Shown here: positions 8,711-17,858 of the stretch, one piece after another
How the letters are laid out: every line of letters starts with the position of its first letter
Position numbering within the stretch: the first letter of the stretch is position 1
Assembly (NCBI GenBank): GCA_013822735.1
Contig: PNKZ01000011.1
Location: 124,001-188,000, forward strand
DNA: 64,000 nucleotides
Reading direction: 5' to 3'
From: Pirellula sp.
GTDB taxonomy: Bacteria > Planctomycetota > Planctomycetia > Pirellulales > PNKZ01
Made by a program: the position numbers and the translations under genes
Notes under the pieces: generated by a model
What the model was told of the DNA's origin: nothing
Seen by the model: the letters and a program-made list of their open reading frames with translations, nothing else
Database searches by the model: none

Positions 8711-10843
8711 ATGCTGTTCGCACTCTCCAACTCGCTCAAACGTTCGTCACCGCCGCAACTTTGCGTCGTTGCCGTCGTCGCGGCGTTGGCGGTCGCCTCG
8801 CTCCCGGCTTGCTCGCCGACCAAATACGTCAAGCTCCGGGCGGCGCCGAAGAATCCGCTTTCCGAGCAATTGAGCCTCGGAGCGCGCAGCGGCCCGAAGC
8901 CTTCCGAACGGACCATGCAGGTCTTGCGGCGTTACGACGCCGTAAAGGAACTCGACGGCGATCCCCAAGCGTTGTTGGCAAAGTTTCAAACGGCGCTGAC
9001 GCGCGAACCCTCGATCGAGTTGGTGTATACCGTCTCTGAATTAGCCTACGTGTCGGGAAAGAAGCTGGAGTCCGACAATGAGAAGGCGGCCCTCGACTTC
9101 TATGAAACGTCCGTCGCCTACTCGTATATGTATCTCTTCGATACAAAGTTCGGGCCGGCCCGCAATCCGTACGACCCGCAGTTTCGCGGATCGTGCGAAC
9201 TCTACAACTCGGCCTTGGAATCCGCCCTGCGCATCGTGAAGAAGCGAGGGCAACTCGTGCCCGGCGCCGTGCATACGATCGAGTCGGCCAATCGCAAATG
9301 CGACGTCACGATCGCCCTTCGTTCGCCGAATTGGCATCCCGACGATTTCGCCGGATTCGAATTTGTTTCCGACTATGAAGTGTCGGGACTGACAAATCGC
9401 TATCAAACCTACGGGTTGGGCGTCCCGCTCATCGCCGTGCGCAAGAAGCATGAGGAAGAATCGGTCGCGGAAAAGTACTACCCGCCCGACTTGAGCTTTC
9501 CGGTCACCGCTTTCTTGCGCGTCTTGCCGACGGCCGGCGCCAGCGATGGAGAAACGGTGCCGCAACAAGTGGAGTTGGAACTTTACGATCCGCTGGAAGC
9601 CACGGACATCGAAGTCGCCGATCGCCGCGTTCCGCTCGAAAGCGATACGAGCACCGCGCTGGCGCACTACCTGAACAACCCGGAACTAAAGCTCGAAGAA
9701 TTGGCGACGATCAATCTGCTTCGTCCCGATTACGACAAAGAGCATGCCGGGCTGTACATGTTGCAGCCGTACGAAAAGGGGAAGATCCCCGTCGTCATGA
9801 TCCACGGACTCTGGTCCAGCCCGTTGACCTGGATGGAAATGTTCAACGACTTGCGGAGCGATCCCACGCTTCGCGAGAACTATCAGTTCTGGTTCTACTT
9901 GTACCCGACGGGGCAGCCGTTTTGGAATTCCGCCTCGCGCTTTCGTGATGACCTCGCGGAACTTCGCAACCGTATCGATCCCGAGCGGACGGAGAAGGCG
10001 CTCGACCAGATGGTGCTCGTCGGGCACAGCATGGGGGGCTTGGTCGCCAAGTTGCAAACCGTGGAAAGCCGGGACGACTATTGGCATATCGTCAGCGATC
10101 AGCCGTTCCAGCAACTCAAGGCCGACGACACCACGCGCACCCAATTGCAAAAGGTGTTCTACTTCGAGCCGAATAATTCCGTGCGGCGCGTCGTGACCAT
10201 CGGCACTCCCCATCACGGCAGCAGTTTTGCGAACAACACCACGCGCTGGCTTGCAAACAAGCTGATCAAGTTGCCGTCGGCGATGATGTTCAACCGGGAA
10301 GCGGTCGTGAAGGATAATCCGGGCCTGTTTCGTGACCCGACATTGCTCGAGGTAAAAACGAGCATCGATTCTCTGGCGCCCGACTCCCCGATTCTGCCCG
10401 TGATGCTCCAGTCGCCCATCGCTCCCGGAGTACAGTATCACAATATCATCGGGGTGGTTCCGGACGACGGCTTCCTGGGCCACGTCGCGGCCGGCGGCGA
10501 CGGCGTCGTCTCGGCGGAGAGCGCGCACTTAGAAGGGGCGGCTTCGGAGATTACAGTGCCGTCCGACCATTTGGCCGTGCATCGGCATCCGCAGAGCGTC
10601 ATGGAAGTTCGGCGCGTATTGCTGCTGCACTTGAACGAGGTCAACCTTCATGCGCCCGAGCCGGTACAAAGAGCGTTTGAATTGGCGGCACCGGCCGCCG
10701 TGGCTCCCCCGGCGGCGTTCGGCGGCGAACCTGCAATGGTCGTTCCGCCGCTCACTGCTCGGCCGCAACCCGAGGAGGCGACTTCCGCGTCGCCTGCAGT
10801 GAGAGTATCCGCTCAGCCTTCGATAACCTCCGGCAAGCGTTAG
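8711..10843 (+). CDS. Putative lipoprotein alpha/beta hydrolase
   Basis: The protein has about 710 residues. A hydrophobic leader ends SLPACSPT, resembling a lipobox although Pro at -2 is unusual. The middle carries an alpha/beta hydrolase domain: VVMIHGLWSSPLTW (oxyanion region), LVGHSMGGLVAK with nucleophile Ser440, and VVTIGTPHHGSSFANN, typical of PGAP1/triacylglycerol-lipase-like esterases. The ~330 residues before it and the Pro/Ala-rich tail are unrecognised. It probably acts as an envelope esterase or lipase. ATG 8711 was chosen because the leader starts there; a TTG at 8696 is the alternative. The stop overlaps that of the convergent csrA paralogue by 4 nt (TTAG). Confidence 0.75.
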   Translation: MLFALSNSLKRSSPPQLCVVAVVAALAVASLPACSPTKYVKLRAAPKNPLSEQLSLGARSGPKPSERTMQVLRRYDAVKELDGDPQALLAKFQTALTREPSIELVYTVSELAYVSGKKLESDNEKAALDFYETSVAYSYMYLFDTKFGPARNPYDPQFRGSCELYNSALESALRIVKKRGQLVPGAVHTIESANRKCDVTIALRSPNWHPDDFAGFEFVSDYEVSGLTNRYQTYGLGVPLIAVRKKHEEESVAEKYYPPDLSFPVTAFLRVLPTAGASDGETVPQQVELELYDPLEATDIEVADRRVPLESDTSTALAHYLNNPELKLEELATINLLRPDYDKEHAGLYMLQPYEKGKIPVVMIHGLWSSPLTWMEMFNDLRSDPTLRENYQFWFYLYPTGQPFWNSASRFRDDLAELRNRIDPERTEKALDQMVLVGHSMGGLVAKLQTVESRDDYWHIVSDQPFQQLKADDTTRTQLQKVFYFEPNNSVRRVVTIGTPHHGSSFANNTTRWLANKLIKLPSAMMFNREAVVKDNPGLFRDPTLLEVKTSIDSLAPDSPILPVMLQSPIAPGVQYHNIIGVVPDDGFLGHVAAGGDGVVSAESAHLEGAASEITVPSDHLAVHRHPQSVMEVRRVLLLHLNEVNLHAPEPVQRAFELAAPAAVAPPAAFGGEPAMVVPPLTARPQPEEATSASPAVRVSAQPSITSGKR

Positions 10844-11217
10844 CGACGGGGCAGGACAAAGCCTCGCAAGGCATTCATGCTCGATCGTCGCGACAAGCGG
10901 AGCTGCAGATCGGTGCTCGTGGCTTCGGCCTTCGGCGATTCGTTCGGCCGCGAACGTTCGGCGGTCGCAAACTCATTGTTGCGGCGGATGATCGTAAACA
11001 CGCGATCGTCCGTGGCTTTCAGTTCGTGCTCGCTCACTTCGCTGTGCGAGGCGACTTGTTCTTCGGCCTTCGGTTCGAGTTCGCCGCGAAGCACCCGCAC
11101 GTTGCGCGGAGCGTCGATGCCGATACGAACTTGATTCCCCTTCACTTGGAGAATCGTGATCACGATTCCTTCGCCAATTTGGATTTGTTGTTCGACCTTC
11201 CGTGAGAGAACCAACAT
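10840..11217 (-). CDS. CsrA-family protein with C-terminal extension
   Basis: The 125-residue protein begins MLVLSRKVEQQIQIGEGI, continues through KGNQVRIGIDAPRNVRVLR, and keeps the Arg-Gly-Glu of the RNA-binding edge. Compared with the copy at 2480-2770 it lacks the usual Gly-Glu after the RK-x pair (EQ instead). It has a ~65-residue charged tail ending in an Arg/Ser-rich stretch. Translation probably starts at ATG 11217, preceded by AAGGAG with good spacing; longer open sequence upstream is not CsrA-like. Two CsrA proteins in one window suggest divided regulatory roles. The TAA stop overlaps the TAG of the convergent hydrolase. Confidence 0.87.
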   Translation of the reverse strand: MLVLSRKVEQQIQIGEGIVITILQVKGNQVRIGIDAPRNVRVLRGELEPKAEEQVASHSEVSEHELKATDDRVFTIIRRNNEFATAERSRPNESPKAEATSTDLQLRLSRRSSMNALRGFVLPRR

Positions 11218-11766
11218 GACCTGCTCCTTGCGTATGTTGCTGACTGCGTGTCGGGTATGGTTGGCATCTATTGCGAAGGCCGTGCCAATACGACGCGGAA
11301 TTTCCGCGATCGATTGCAAGTCGTGTGGCGATAACGCTTTGCTGACTTTGAGGCCGCGGGGGTGAAGCGCACGTTTGTACATGCCGTTTCAAAATCGTTG
11401 TAAACCCTTCACTGCCCCGACGGCCCGGCCGCTTGGGACGACGGCACCGGTACCGCCGGCATCGCTCGATACAACGACGCGCGCACGCATGCTGGGGCAG
11501 AACGCAGTGATGGCCCAGTACCAGTGGTCGCATCTTCTGTAGCTTCGCCTTCGGCTCCAGCCCCAGCTACCCAACCCTCTGCGTAGTTGAAACGATCTGC
11601 CGAGCGCTGCGCGCCAGTCGTTGCTTGCCGCGACCTGTTGCAAGAAGTTGTCGGAGCGCGGGAATTTTTGCGCGGTGGTCGGCATCTCTGTATTAGCGGA
11701 GCGCCATTCACAGTGCTTCGATCTTTCAGTCGCGCGTCGACCATTGACGCAGGAATGGAGAAGGTG
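11218..11766. other. Divergent intergenic region
   Basis: About 550 nt separate the csrA paralogue from the DUF4349 gene. Open frames here have no recognisable motifs and the composition does not favour any. It must hold both promoters and possibly long leaders, which would suit CsrA autoregulation, but no specific site was identified. Confidence 0.4.
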
Positions 11767-12681
11767 ATGCGGCGTTCCTTCGGTGCAAACTGCGGCGTCG
11801 TGCGCGAGTTGCATTGGACGTCGCTCGCAGGCGCCGTCGGCATCTGCATTCTGCTCGGTTGCGAGGCGCAGAAGCCGAGCGGCTCCCCAAGTCGCGCCGG
11901 CGACGCTTCCCCGTCGCGAGCGGCCGTTGCTACTTCGGATCTTAAGCTCGAGGCCGGCGTCGTCGGCCGCCCGGTCGAGAATCGTAAGATTATCTACCGG
12001 GCGAAAATTGAACTAGCGGTGGAAGATTTCGGACCGGTGCCGGCGTCGGTGGCAGAACTCGTGAAGAAGTTCGACGGCTACGTCGCCGATTCCACTTTGG
12101 GAGGGACGCCCGGCGTCGCACGGCGAGGAACTTGGAAGGTTCGCGTGCCCGTGGCGCGCTTCGACGAGTTCGTCACTTCCGCCAAGGGGCTGGGAGAACT
12201 GGTTAACGCTTCCACGCAATCGGAAGACGTGAGCGACGAGTACTTCGACATCGAAGCGAGGATTCGCAATAAGACCAAAGAGGAAGAACGCCTCCTCAAG
12301 TTACTTGAGGAACGGACCGGCAAACTCGCCGACGTTATCGAAGTGGAACGCGAACTCTCGCGCGTGCGCGAGGAAACGGAGCGGATGCAAGGGCGCATCC
12401 GGGTGATGGCCGATCTCACCGCGTTTACCACCGTCGACATCAACGTTAACGAGATTCGCGGCTACGTGCCGCCGGCGGCCCCCGACCTGTCGACGCGTAT
12501 TCGCCGCACCTTCGCCGAATCGGTGAACGAACTCCGCATGTTCGGCGAAGAATTGCTGGTCGGGTTCGTGGGCTTTGGGCCTTGGATTCCCGTGCTATTG
12601 ATCTGCTTCGCGCCGCCTTACTTGGTCATCCGTCGGAACTGGCGGCGCTGGACACGTTCACAACGCGGGGCGGCAGCTTAA
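11767..12681 (+). CDS. DUF4349-type lipoprotein
   Basis: The 304-residue protein has a clear lipoprotein signal: a short basic start, a hydrophobic segment and the lipobox ILLGC near residue 30. It then shows the DUF4349 pattern: IIYRAKIELAVEDF, a beta domain, SEDVSDEYFDIEARIRNK, a coiled-coil hairpin (about residues 175-225, rich in Glu/Arg/Leu), and a C-terminal transmembrane helix (about 270-290) followed by Arg-rich residues. The family is envelope-anchored with no established reaction. ATG 11767 is preceded by GGAG six bases upstream; ATG 11755 is less well placed. The stop shares TTAA with the convergent gene at 12678. Confidence 0.83.
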   Translation: MRRSFGANCGVVRELHWTSLAGAVGICILLGCEAQKPSGSPSRAGDASPSRAAVATSDLKLEAGVVGRPVENRKIIYRAKIELAVEDFGPVPASVAELVKKFDGYVADSTLGGTPGVARRGTWKVRVPVARFDEFVTSAKGLGELVNASTQSEDVSDEYFDIEARIRNKTKEEERLLKLLEERTGKLADVIEVERELSRVREETERMQGRIRVMADLTAFTTVDINVNEIRGYVPPAAPDLSTRIRRTFAESVNELRMFGEELLVGFVGFGPWIPVLLICFAPPYLVIRRNWRRWTRSQRGAAA

Positions 12682-13421
12682 AGTTCCGGCTTCTTGCGCA
12701 GGGAGATTTGGTCGCGGAGCTGAGCCGCAAGTTCATACTGCTCACCGGCGATCGCTTCCTTGAGTCGCTCTTCGAGCGTGCGGCCCACATGGTAATGGTC
12801 GCGCACCGACTCGCGCAGATTCTTCAATCGTGCCACGAGTTCGTCGTCTTCGAACTTCTCTTCCGCCTCGTGTTCTTCGAAGAACGCGTGAATCGCCGTC
12901 AGCCCGGCGTTAAGCTTTTCGATGGCCCCCTCCGGACCATCGTCGTCGAGCGATGCCATGGCCGCGGCTTGCGTACGGTGGAACAAGATGAACGGCCGGT
13001 ACTGCTCGTGCGACCAAGTCCATTCTTCGCTCGGCGAGTGCTTGGTGCAGAAGTCCATAAATGCCAAGCTATGGTCGGCGTCTTTCACGGCCCGCGTGTA
13101 TTCTCGCAACGCGAGCCAGCAGAGTCGTCGTTGGTAGAACTGCACGAATTCGCGATCGGCCTCGCCGCATTGCTCCTCGGAGAGTTCGAACTCGTCTCCT
13201 TCTTGGATGGCGGCGGCAATCAGAAAGTCGTAGTACGTCTCGGCGCCTTGCGGCCGGGTGCCGTCGGGGCGTCCCTCGACTTCCATCTGCAGCAAGCCCA
13301 TATCGATACGAAGTTGGACCACTTCGCGACCGTCGTCGCCGCGGGCCAAGCGCGCATCGACCTCGCCCGGGGAGTATTCCCAGTTCTTCAGGATATGGTC
13401 GATATGCTCTTTGCGTTTCAT
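12678..13421 (-). CDS. UVR (UvrB/UvrC-motif) domain protein
   Basis: The 247-residue acidic, largely helical protein has a C-terminal UVR motif (LEERLKEAIAGEQYELAAQL). This is the helical hairpin through which UvrB and UvrC interact, and it also occurs in ClpC and McsA. No nuclease or helicase motif is present, so this is not UvrB or UvrC. The N-terminal region is unrecognised. Similar proteins occur widely in planctomycetes without known function. ATG 13421 (MKRKEHIDH) was preferred to a TTG 54 nt upstream. The TAA stop overlaps the DUF4349 stop by 4 nt. Confidence 0.75.
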   Translation of the reverse strand: MKRKEHIDHILKNWEYSPGEVDARLARGDDGREVVQLRIDMGLLQMEVEGRPDGTRPQGAETYYDFLIAAAIQEGDEFELSEEQCGEADREFVQFYQRRLCWLALREYTRAVKDADHSLAFMDFCTKHSPSEEWTWSHEQYRPFILFHRTQAAAMASLDDDGPEGAIEKLNAGLTAIHAFFEEHEAEEKFEDDELVARLKNLRESVRDHYHVGRTLEERLKEAIAGEQYELAAQLRDQISLRKKPEL

Positions 13422-13530
13422 CGATTTAGGGGCGGTCCGTGCGTCGCGGGCATGAAAATGCGGCAGAGCCCGCAAGTGTTAAATCCATTATAGGCAGCGA
13501 GGCCATGCTTCGCCGAGAGGGTGCCGGCGG

Positions 13531-14691
13531 CTATTCGCGGCGCAGCAGTGCATCGCGAGCGGCCAGCGCCGTGGCGGCGGCGTCAGCAGGCGTGTTGCCG
13601 AAAGCGGTGAGATGCCCCATCTTGCGACCAGGGCGCGGTGACGCCTTGCCGTAAAGGTGCAACTTCACATTCGGGAGCTTGCACGCGGCGGCCCAATTCG
13701 GTTCGCCGTCCGACCAAACATCGCCTAGCAGATTCGACATCGCCGCCGGTCGCAGGAGCTCCGTCGATCCGAGCGGCAAACCGCAGATGGCGCGGAGCTG
13801 TTGTTCGAATTGACTCGTGACGCACGCGTCAAACGAAAAGTGTCCGGAATTGTGCGGGCGCGGAGCGAGTTCGTTGACCAACAGTTTGTCGTCGTGCGTC
13901 AGGAAAAACTCGACACAGAGCACGCCGACGACTTGGAGTCGCTCCAGAATTGCCCGCGTGATCTCGGTCGCTTCGCGGCGTACGCGATCGGAAACGTCTG
14001 CCGGGGCGACGGTGAGATCGAGGATGTGGTTGCGGTGCGTATTGGCGACGACGCCGAAGTCGGCATACTCGCCGTCGAGTCCGCGGGCCGCGACCACGGA
14101 GACTTCCGCCTTGAACGGCACCCAGGCTTCGAGAACGGCCTCGGTCGTGGCGACTTTGTTCCACGCCGCTGCGGCATCGCTTGCGCGTTCGATTTTGCTT
14201 TGGCCTTTGCCGTCGTAGCCCCAGCCGGCGGTCTTCAGCACGGCCGGGGTGCCGAGCCGGACGAGGGCCGCTTCCAGTTCGGCAAGCGACCGCACGGTTT
14301 CGTTCGGCGTGACCGGGAAGCCGTTGACGCTGAGGAATGTTTTCTCGCGGAGCCGGTGCTGCGTGGTGTGCAGCACGCTGCCGGCCGGGCGCACCGGCGC
14401 GAATTGTTCGGCGGCATCCGTAGCGGCCGCGGAAACGTTTTCGAATTCGAACGTCACAACGTCGACATGCCGCGCGAAATCGCTCACGGCGTCGAGGTCG
14501 TCGTAGGCCGCCTGCACTTCGCGGTCGGCCACTTGCCCGGTCGGCGTGTCGTCGTCGGGCGAGAGCGTATGAACACGGTAGCCCATCCGTCGGGCGGCGA
14601 TCGCGAACATGCGCCCGAGTTGACCGCTGCCCAGTACTCCCACCGTAGCGCCGGGCAGAATCGGCTTACCGCGCGAAGAGTTTCCGCTCAC
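13531..14691 (-). CDS. purK: N5-carboxyaminoimidazole ribonucleotide synthase PurK
   Basis: The 386-residue ATP-grasp enzyme converts AIR, ATP and bicarbonate to N5-CAIR in purine synthesis. It shows the N-terminal [20 protein letters not shown], the ATP-grasp segments [14 protein letters not shown] and VCVEFFLT-like strands, and [18 protein letters not shown], which is diagnostic of PurK. The start is a GTG at 14691 overlapping the purE TGA as GTGA, so translation is coupled to purE. The open frame extends much further upstream (to about 15087), but that part lies antisense-like inside purE and is not PurK. Confidence 0.95.
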   Translation of the reverse strand: MSGNSSRGKPILPGATVGVLGSGQLGRMFAIAARRMGYRVHTLSPDDDTPTGQVADREVQAAYDDLDAVSDFARHVDVVTFEFENVSAAATDAAEQFAPVRPAGSVLHTTQHRLREKTFLSVNGFPVTPNETVRSLAELEAALVRLGTPAVLKTAGWGYDGKGQSKIERASDAAAAWNKVATTEAVLEAWVPFKAEVSVVAARGLDGEYADFGVVANTHRNHILDLTVAPADVSDRVRREATEITRAILERLQVVGVLCVEFFLTHDDKLLVNELAPRPHNSGHFSFDACVTSQFEQQLRAICGLPLGSTELLRPAAMSNLLGDVWSDGEPNWAAACKLPNVKLHLYGKASPRPGRKMGHLTAFGNTPADAAATALAARDALLRRE

Positions 14692-15194
14692 GACGATGCC
14701 TCGCGCGGCAAGGTATCGTTGAGCACGCGGCTGGTTTGTTCGTCGCGGAAAGTTTTCAGCTTCGCTCGCAGCTCCGGCCGGCTGTTGCCGAGAATCGAAA
14801 CGGCAAGCAAGGCCGCGTTGATGGCGCCGGCCTTGCCGATCGCGAGCGTCGCCACCGGCACGCCGCCGGGCATCTGCACGATCGATAGCAGTGAATCGAG
14901 CCCTTGCAACGCGTGGCTTTGCACGGGCACGCCCAGCACGGGGAGCACCGTGTGCGCGGCGGTCATTCCCGGCAGGTGGGCCGCGCCACCGGCTCCGGCG
15001 ATGATCACTTCCAGCCCGCGCGCTTCCGCTTCCGTCGCGTATTCTTGCAGCAGCATCGGCGTACGGTGTGCCGAAACAATCCGGCATTCACGCGGCACGC
15101 CGAACTCGGCAAGAGTCTCATCGGCGTGGCGCATCGTTTCCCAATCGCTCTTGCTTCCCATGATGATGCCGACTAACGGCTTGGATTCAGGCAT
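14688..15194 (-). CDS. purE: N5-carboxyaminoimidazole ribonucleotide mutase PurE
   Basis: The 168-residue class I PurE carries [29 protein letters not shown] and [18 protein letters not shown], which line the active site. It moves the carboxylate of N5-CAIR to carbon 4, giving CAIR. Length matches the family. PurE precedes PurK with a 4-nt overlap, the standard bacterial arrangement. The start is an ATG at 15194. Confidence 0.96.
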   Translation of the reverse strand: MPESKPLVGIIMGSKSDWETMRHADETLAEFGVPRECRIVSAHRTPMLLQEYATEAEARGLEVIIAGAGGAAHLPGMTAAHTVLPVLGVPVQSHALQGLDSLLSIVQMPGGVPVATLAIGKAGAINAALLAVSILGNSRPELRAKLKTFRDEQTSRVLNDTLPREASS

Positions 15195-15673
15195 GGTAAA
15201 CGGTTCGCGAACGGGGTGACGGGGCGAGAAGATGACAAATTGTTTGGCTCTGCAGTCGGCGACCGGCAGCCGACGCGGGCTTTTGCACCAAGCAATGCCG
15301 GCAGCTTACCGCGCTGGTCCGCAAGGGTCTAGTCCCGCGAGCTGTTCCGTCGCGATGGTTAACTTGCTTCGCCATGGTGAGTTAGGTTCCGAATCAGGGC
15401 GCTTCGGCCGACGCCTTTCCGTGTCGACGGCGACAACGACCTAGCGGAACCGCGAACGTAAAACTGGGAAAGCCGAGGGCGACATTTCGGAATCCGTCGA
15501 CTTCAACGATTGCAACCGAAACGCGGAAGCGCGAGCCCAAAGTAATTCGATGAAAAGCCTAGTCGTGGCGTTCGCATCGAGCGGATTGGCAGACGACCGT
15601 GCAGCGGCAATGGACGCCGGCGCGCTAAGTGGCTCACGATCGGCCGTGTGGTTCCTAGGAAGGGAAACTCGTA
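15195..15673. other. Intergenic region without a supported gene
   Basis: About 480 nt between the divergent purE and Cys-rich genes. No gene, tRNA-like fold or strong hairpin was identified. The AAGGGAA ribosome site of the next gene lies at its end. Confidence 0.4.
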
Positions 15674-16282
15674 ATGCTCCGCATTCTTCCGCTCGTCCTC
15701 GTGCTCGCCGCGGCCTTTGCCTCTTCCGAAGCTCAAGCAGGCGGCGGCTGCTGCCCGGGCTGCGGCTGTCACAACCTGAAAAAGGTTTGCAAGCCGGTCT
15801 GCGATGTGAAGAAGGAAACGAAGTTCGTTTACAGCTGTGTCTGTGAAGACTTCTGCGTGCCGGGCCCGAGCAAGGTCGTCGGCTGCACGTGCAAGAAGGA
15901 TTGCAACGGCTGCGAACATTGCTGCCCCGTGCGTCAGCCGACGTGCGCCGCCGTGCGGACCCGAACCAAGCTCGTGAAGACCCCGGTTGAAACCACGAAA
16001 CCGACGATCAAGTGGGTTGTGCAAACCGTTTGCTGCCAATGCGGCACGGTCTGCGGCACGGGCAGCTGTGCCGACGGCGGTTGTGCCAACGGCACGGGAG
16101 GCTGTGTCAACGGTTGTGCCGACGGCTCCTGCACCGGCGCTTGTGCGTCGGGCGCACCGGCCACGCCGCACCAAGCACCTGCTCAACCGCCGATGCCGCC
16201 GGCTCCTTCGCCGATGAAGGAAGCCTCGTACCGTCCGGAGCAAAGCGCCCTGATTGAAGTGCTCAACGACGAGCAACGATAA
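15674..16282 (+). CDS. Cysteine-rich secreted protein
   Basis: The 202-residue protein has a signal peptide (MLRILPLVLVLAAAFASSEAQA). The mature part is dominated by closely spaced cysteines: GGGCCPGCGCHN, SCVCEDFC, CTCKKDCNGCEHCC and a Gly/Cys-rich repeat near residues 118-152 (GSCADGGCANGTGGC type). A Pro/Ala-rich linker and an acidic end follow. The pattern resembles planctomycete secreted Cys-rich proteins and could be cross-linked by disulfides or bind metal; no function is established. A ribosome site (AAGGGAA) precedes the ATG. Confidence 0.75.
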   Translation: MLRILPLVLVLAAAFASSEAQAGGGCCPGCGCHNLKKVCKPVCDVKKETKFVYSCVCEDFCVPGPSKVVGCTCKKDCNGCEHCCPVRQPTCAAVRTRTKLVKTPVETTKPTIKWVVQTVCCQCGTVCGTGSCADGGCANGTGGCVNGCADGSCTGACASGAPATPHQAPAQPPMPPAPSPMKEASYRPEQSALIEVLNDEQR

Positions 16283-16381
16283 GTCCGGCGTCGGGCGCGG
16301 AGCGGTGACTCGCTCTGCTGCGCATCGCGACTAACCGTCTTGCATATCGCTAGCGGCTAACGCTTGCCGCCTGGCGTCTGC

Positions 16382-17521
16382 CTAGATCGTCACCGCCATG
16401 TTGTCTCGGTGCACGACCTCTTGATACGGGAAGTGCCCTAGCGCCGTAGCGATGGCCTCGGTCTTCATTCCTTTGATCCGCAGCACTTCCGCGGCGGAGT
16501 AATTCGAGAGTCCGCGGGCAAATTCGACGCCGGCCCGATCGCGCACTGCCACAACGTCTCCCTTGGTGAAGTCTCCCTGCACGTCGACGACGCCGATCGC
16601 CAGCAGGCTTTTGCCCCCCTTCTCCACCGCGGTGCGGGCTCCGTCGTCGAGCACCAGCACGCCGCGCGGTTGGGCCGTGAAGCCGATCCAACGCTTCCAC
16701 GAGGTAATCGCCTGCCCTTGCGCCAAGAAGAGCGTGCCGACACTTTCGCCGGCGACAATTCGGCTCAGCACGGAGAAGTCTTTGCCGGAGGTGATGATCA
16801 CGTTCTCGCCCGAGAGCGTCGCGGCCCGAGCGGCGTTGAGCTTGCTCGCCATGCCTCCCTTGCTGAGGCCGGTCTTCTGGTCGCGCACCAGGCTGTAGAT
16901 CCCTTCGTCGATCTTCACGACTGTGGAAATCAACTTTGAACTCTCCTCGCGAGGGTCGCCGTCGTACAGGCCCAGCACGTCGGAAAGGAGCACCAGCAGC
17001 GGCGCGCGAATCAGGTTCGTCACCATCGCGGCCAAGCGATCGTTGTCCCCGAACGTCGTTTGCAGTTCTTCCGTGCTCACCGTGTCGTTTTCGTTGATGA
17101 TCGGCACGGCGCCGAACTCCAGCAACGTGAGCAGCGTGTTCCGCACGTTCAAGTAGCGGGCCCGTTCGTCGAGATCGTCGGCCGTGAGCAGCACTTGCGC
17201 GGCTTGGCGACCGAGCGCGCGAAACACGCGATCGTACGTTTGCACGAGGTAGCTCTGTCCGACGGCTGCGACCGCCTGCAGTTTCGCCAAATCCTTCGGC
17301 CGCTCGGTCAGCCCCAATCGACCCATGCCCGAGGCCACGGCCCCCGAACTCACGAGCACCACGCGGCGCCCCGTTTCCATCAACAGGTGTAGTTGTGTGG
17401 AAAGTTGCTCGATGCGCGCTTCGTCGAGCGACCCGTCAGGGCGGGTCAGCGTGCGCGTGCCGACTTTGACGACGATGGTCGTCGCGGCGAGGGCAATTTC
17501 CTGTCGAAGCGGGTCGCTCAT
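16382..17521 (-). CDS. proB: Glutamate 5-kinase with PUA domain
   Basis: The 379-residue enzyme phosphorylates glutamate in the first step of proline synthesis. The amino-acid kinase domain (about 12-255) shows TIVVKVGTRTLT, VSSGAVASGMGRLGL, INENDTVSTEELQTTFGDND and KGGMASKLNAARAAT. A PUA domain follows (about 285-365), as in E. coli ProB. The usual GTGGM loop reads GLSKGGM, a modest variation. proA is not adjacent. The gene is divergent from purF, and the ATG is at 17521. Confidence 0.94.
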   Translation of the reverse strand: MSDPLRQEIALAATTIVVKVGTRTLTRPDGSLDEARIEQLSTQLHLLMETGRRVVLVSSGAVASGMGRLGLTERPKDLAKLQAVAAVGQSYLVQTYDRVFRALGRQAAQVLLTADDLDERARYLNVRNTLLTLLEFGAVPIINENDTVSTEELQTTFGDNDRLAAMVTNLIRAPLLVLLSDVLGLYDGDPREESSKLISTVVKIDEGIYSLVRDQKTGLSKGGMASKLNAARAATLSGENVIITSGKDFSVLSRIVAGESVGTLFLAQGQAITSWKRWIGFTAQPRGVLVLDDGARTAVEKGGKSLLAIGVVDVQGDFTKGDVVAVRDRAGVEFARGLSNYSAAEVLRIKGMKTEAIATALGHFPYQEVVHRDNMAVTI

Positions 17522-17858
17522 TTTAACTCAATCTGTCGTTGCATCGCCGGGCCGCTCGAAGCGCACATATGCGGGTTTGCGCCCGCTTTGCAATCTCGGC
17601 AGTGTAAAACCGGAGAATACCGCTTGTCGGTGGTTTGTCACAAGTCGCGTATGCTGATTTCGCACGTGTGGAATCAAATCTCGCGCGGTTGGTTGAGGAA
17701 ACCGACCTCCGTCCGTAGAATGCTGTTCTGCGATGAGCCGGGCGAAGGAAAGCAGTGCAGTCCGTCGCCGCGACATCGCCTTGGCCCAGGTACTCGCCGC
17801 CGCACGTTTGCCGCCGCGCCCACGAAACCCAGGGACCGCCTCCGCGGTCGTATTGTTC
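17522..17858. other. Divergent proB-purF intergenic region
   Basis: About 340 nt carry no supported gene. A short hairpin candidate (GCGGG TTTGCG CCCGC) lies near 17570. Longer upstream starts for purF exist in this stretch but the translated sequence is not PurF-like. Confidence 0.4.

Noticed and set aside
14700-15087. Upstream extension of the purK frame
   Set aside because: It lies within purE in another frame and is not PurK-like; the GTG coupled to the purE stop fits better.
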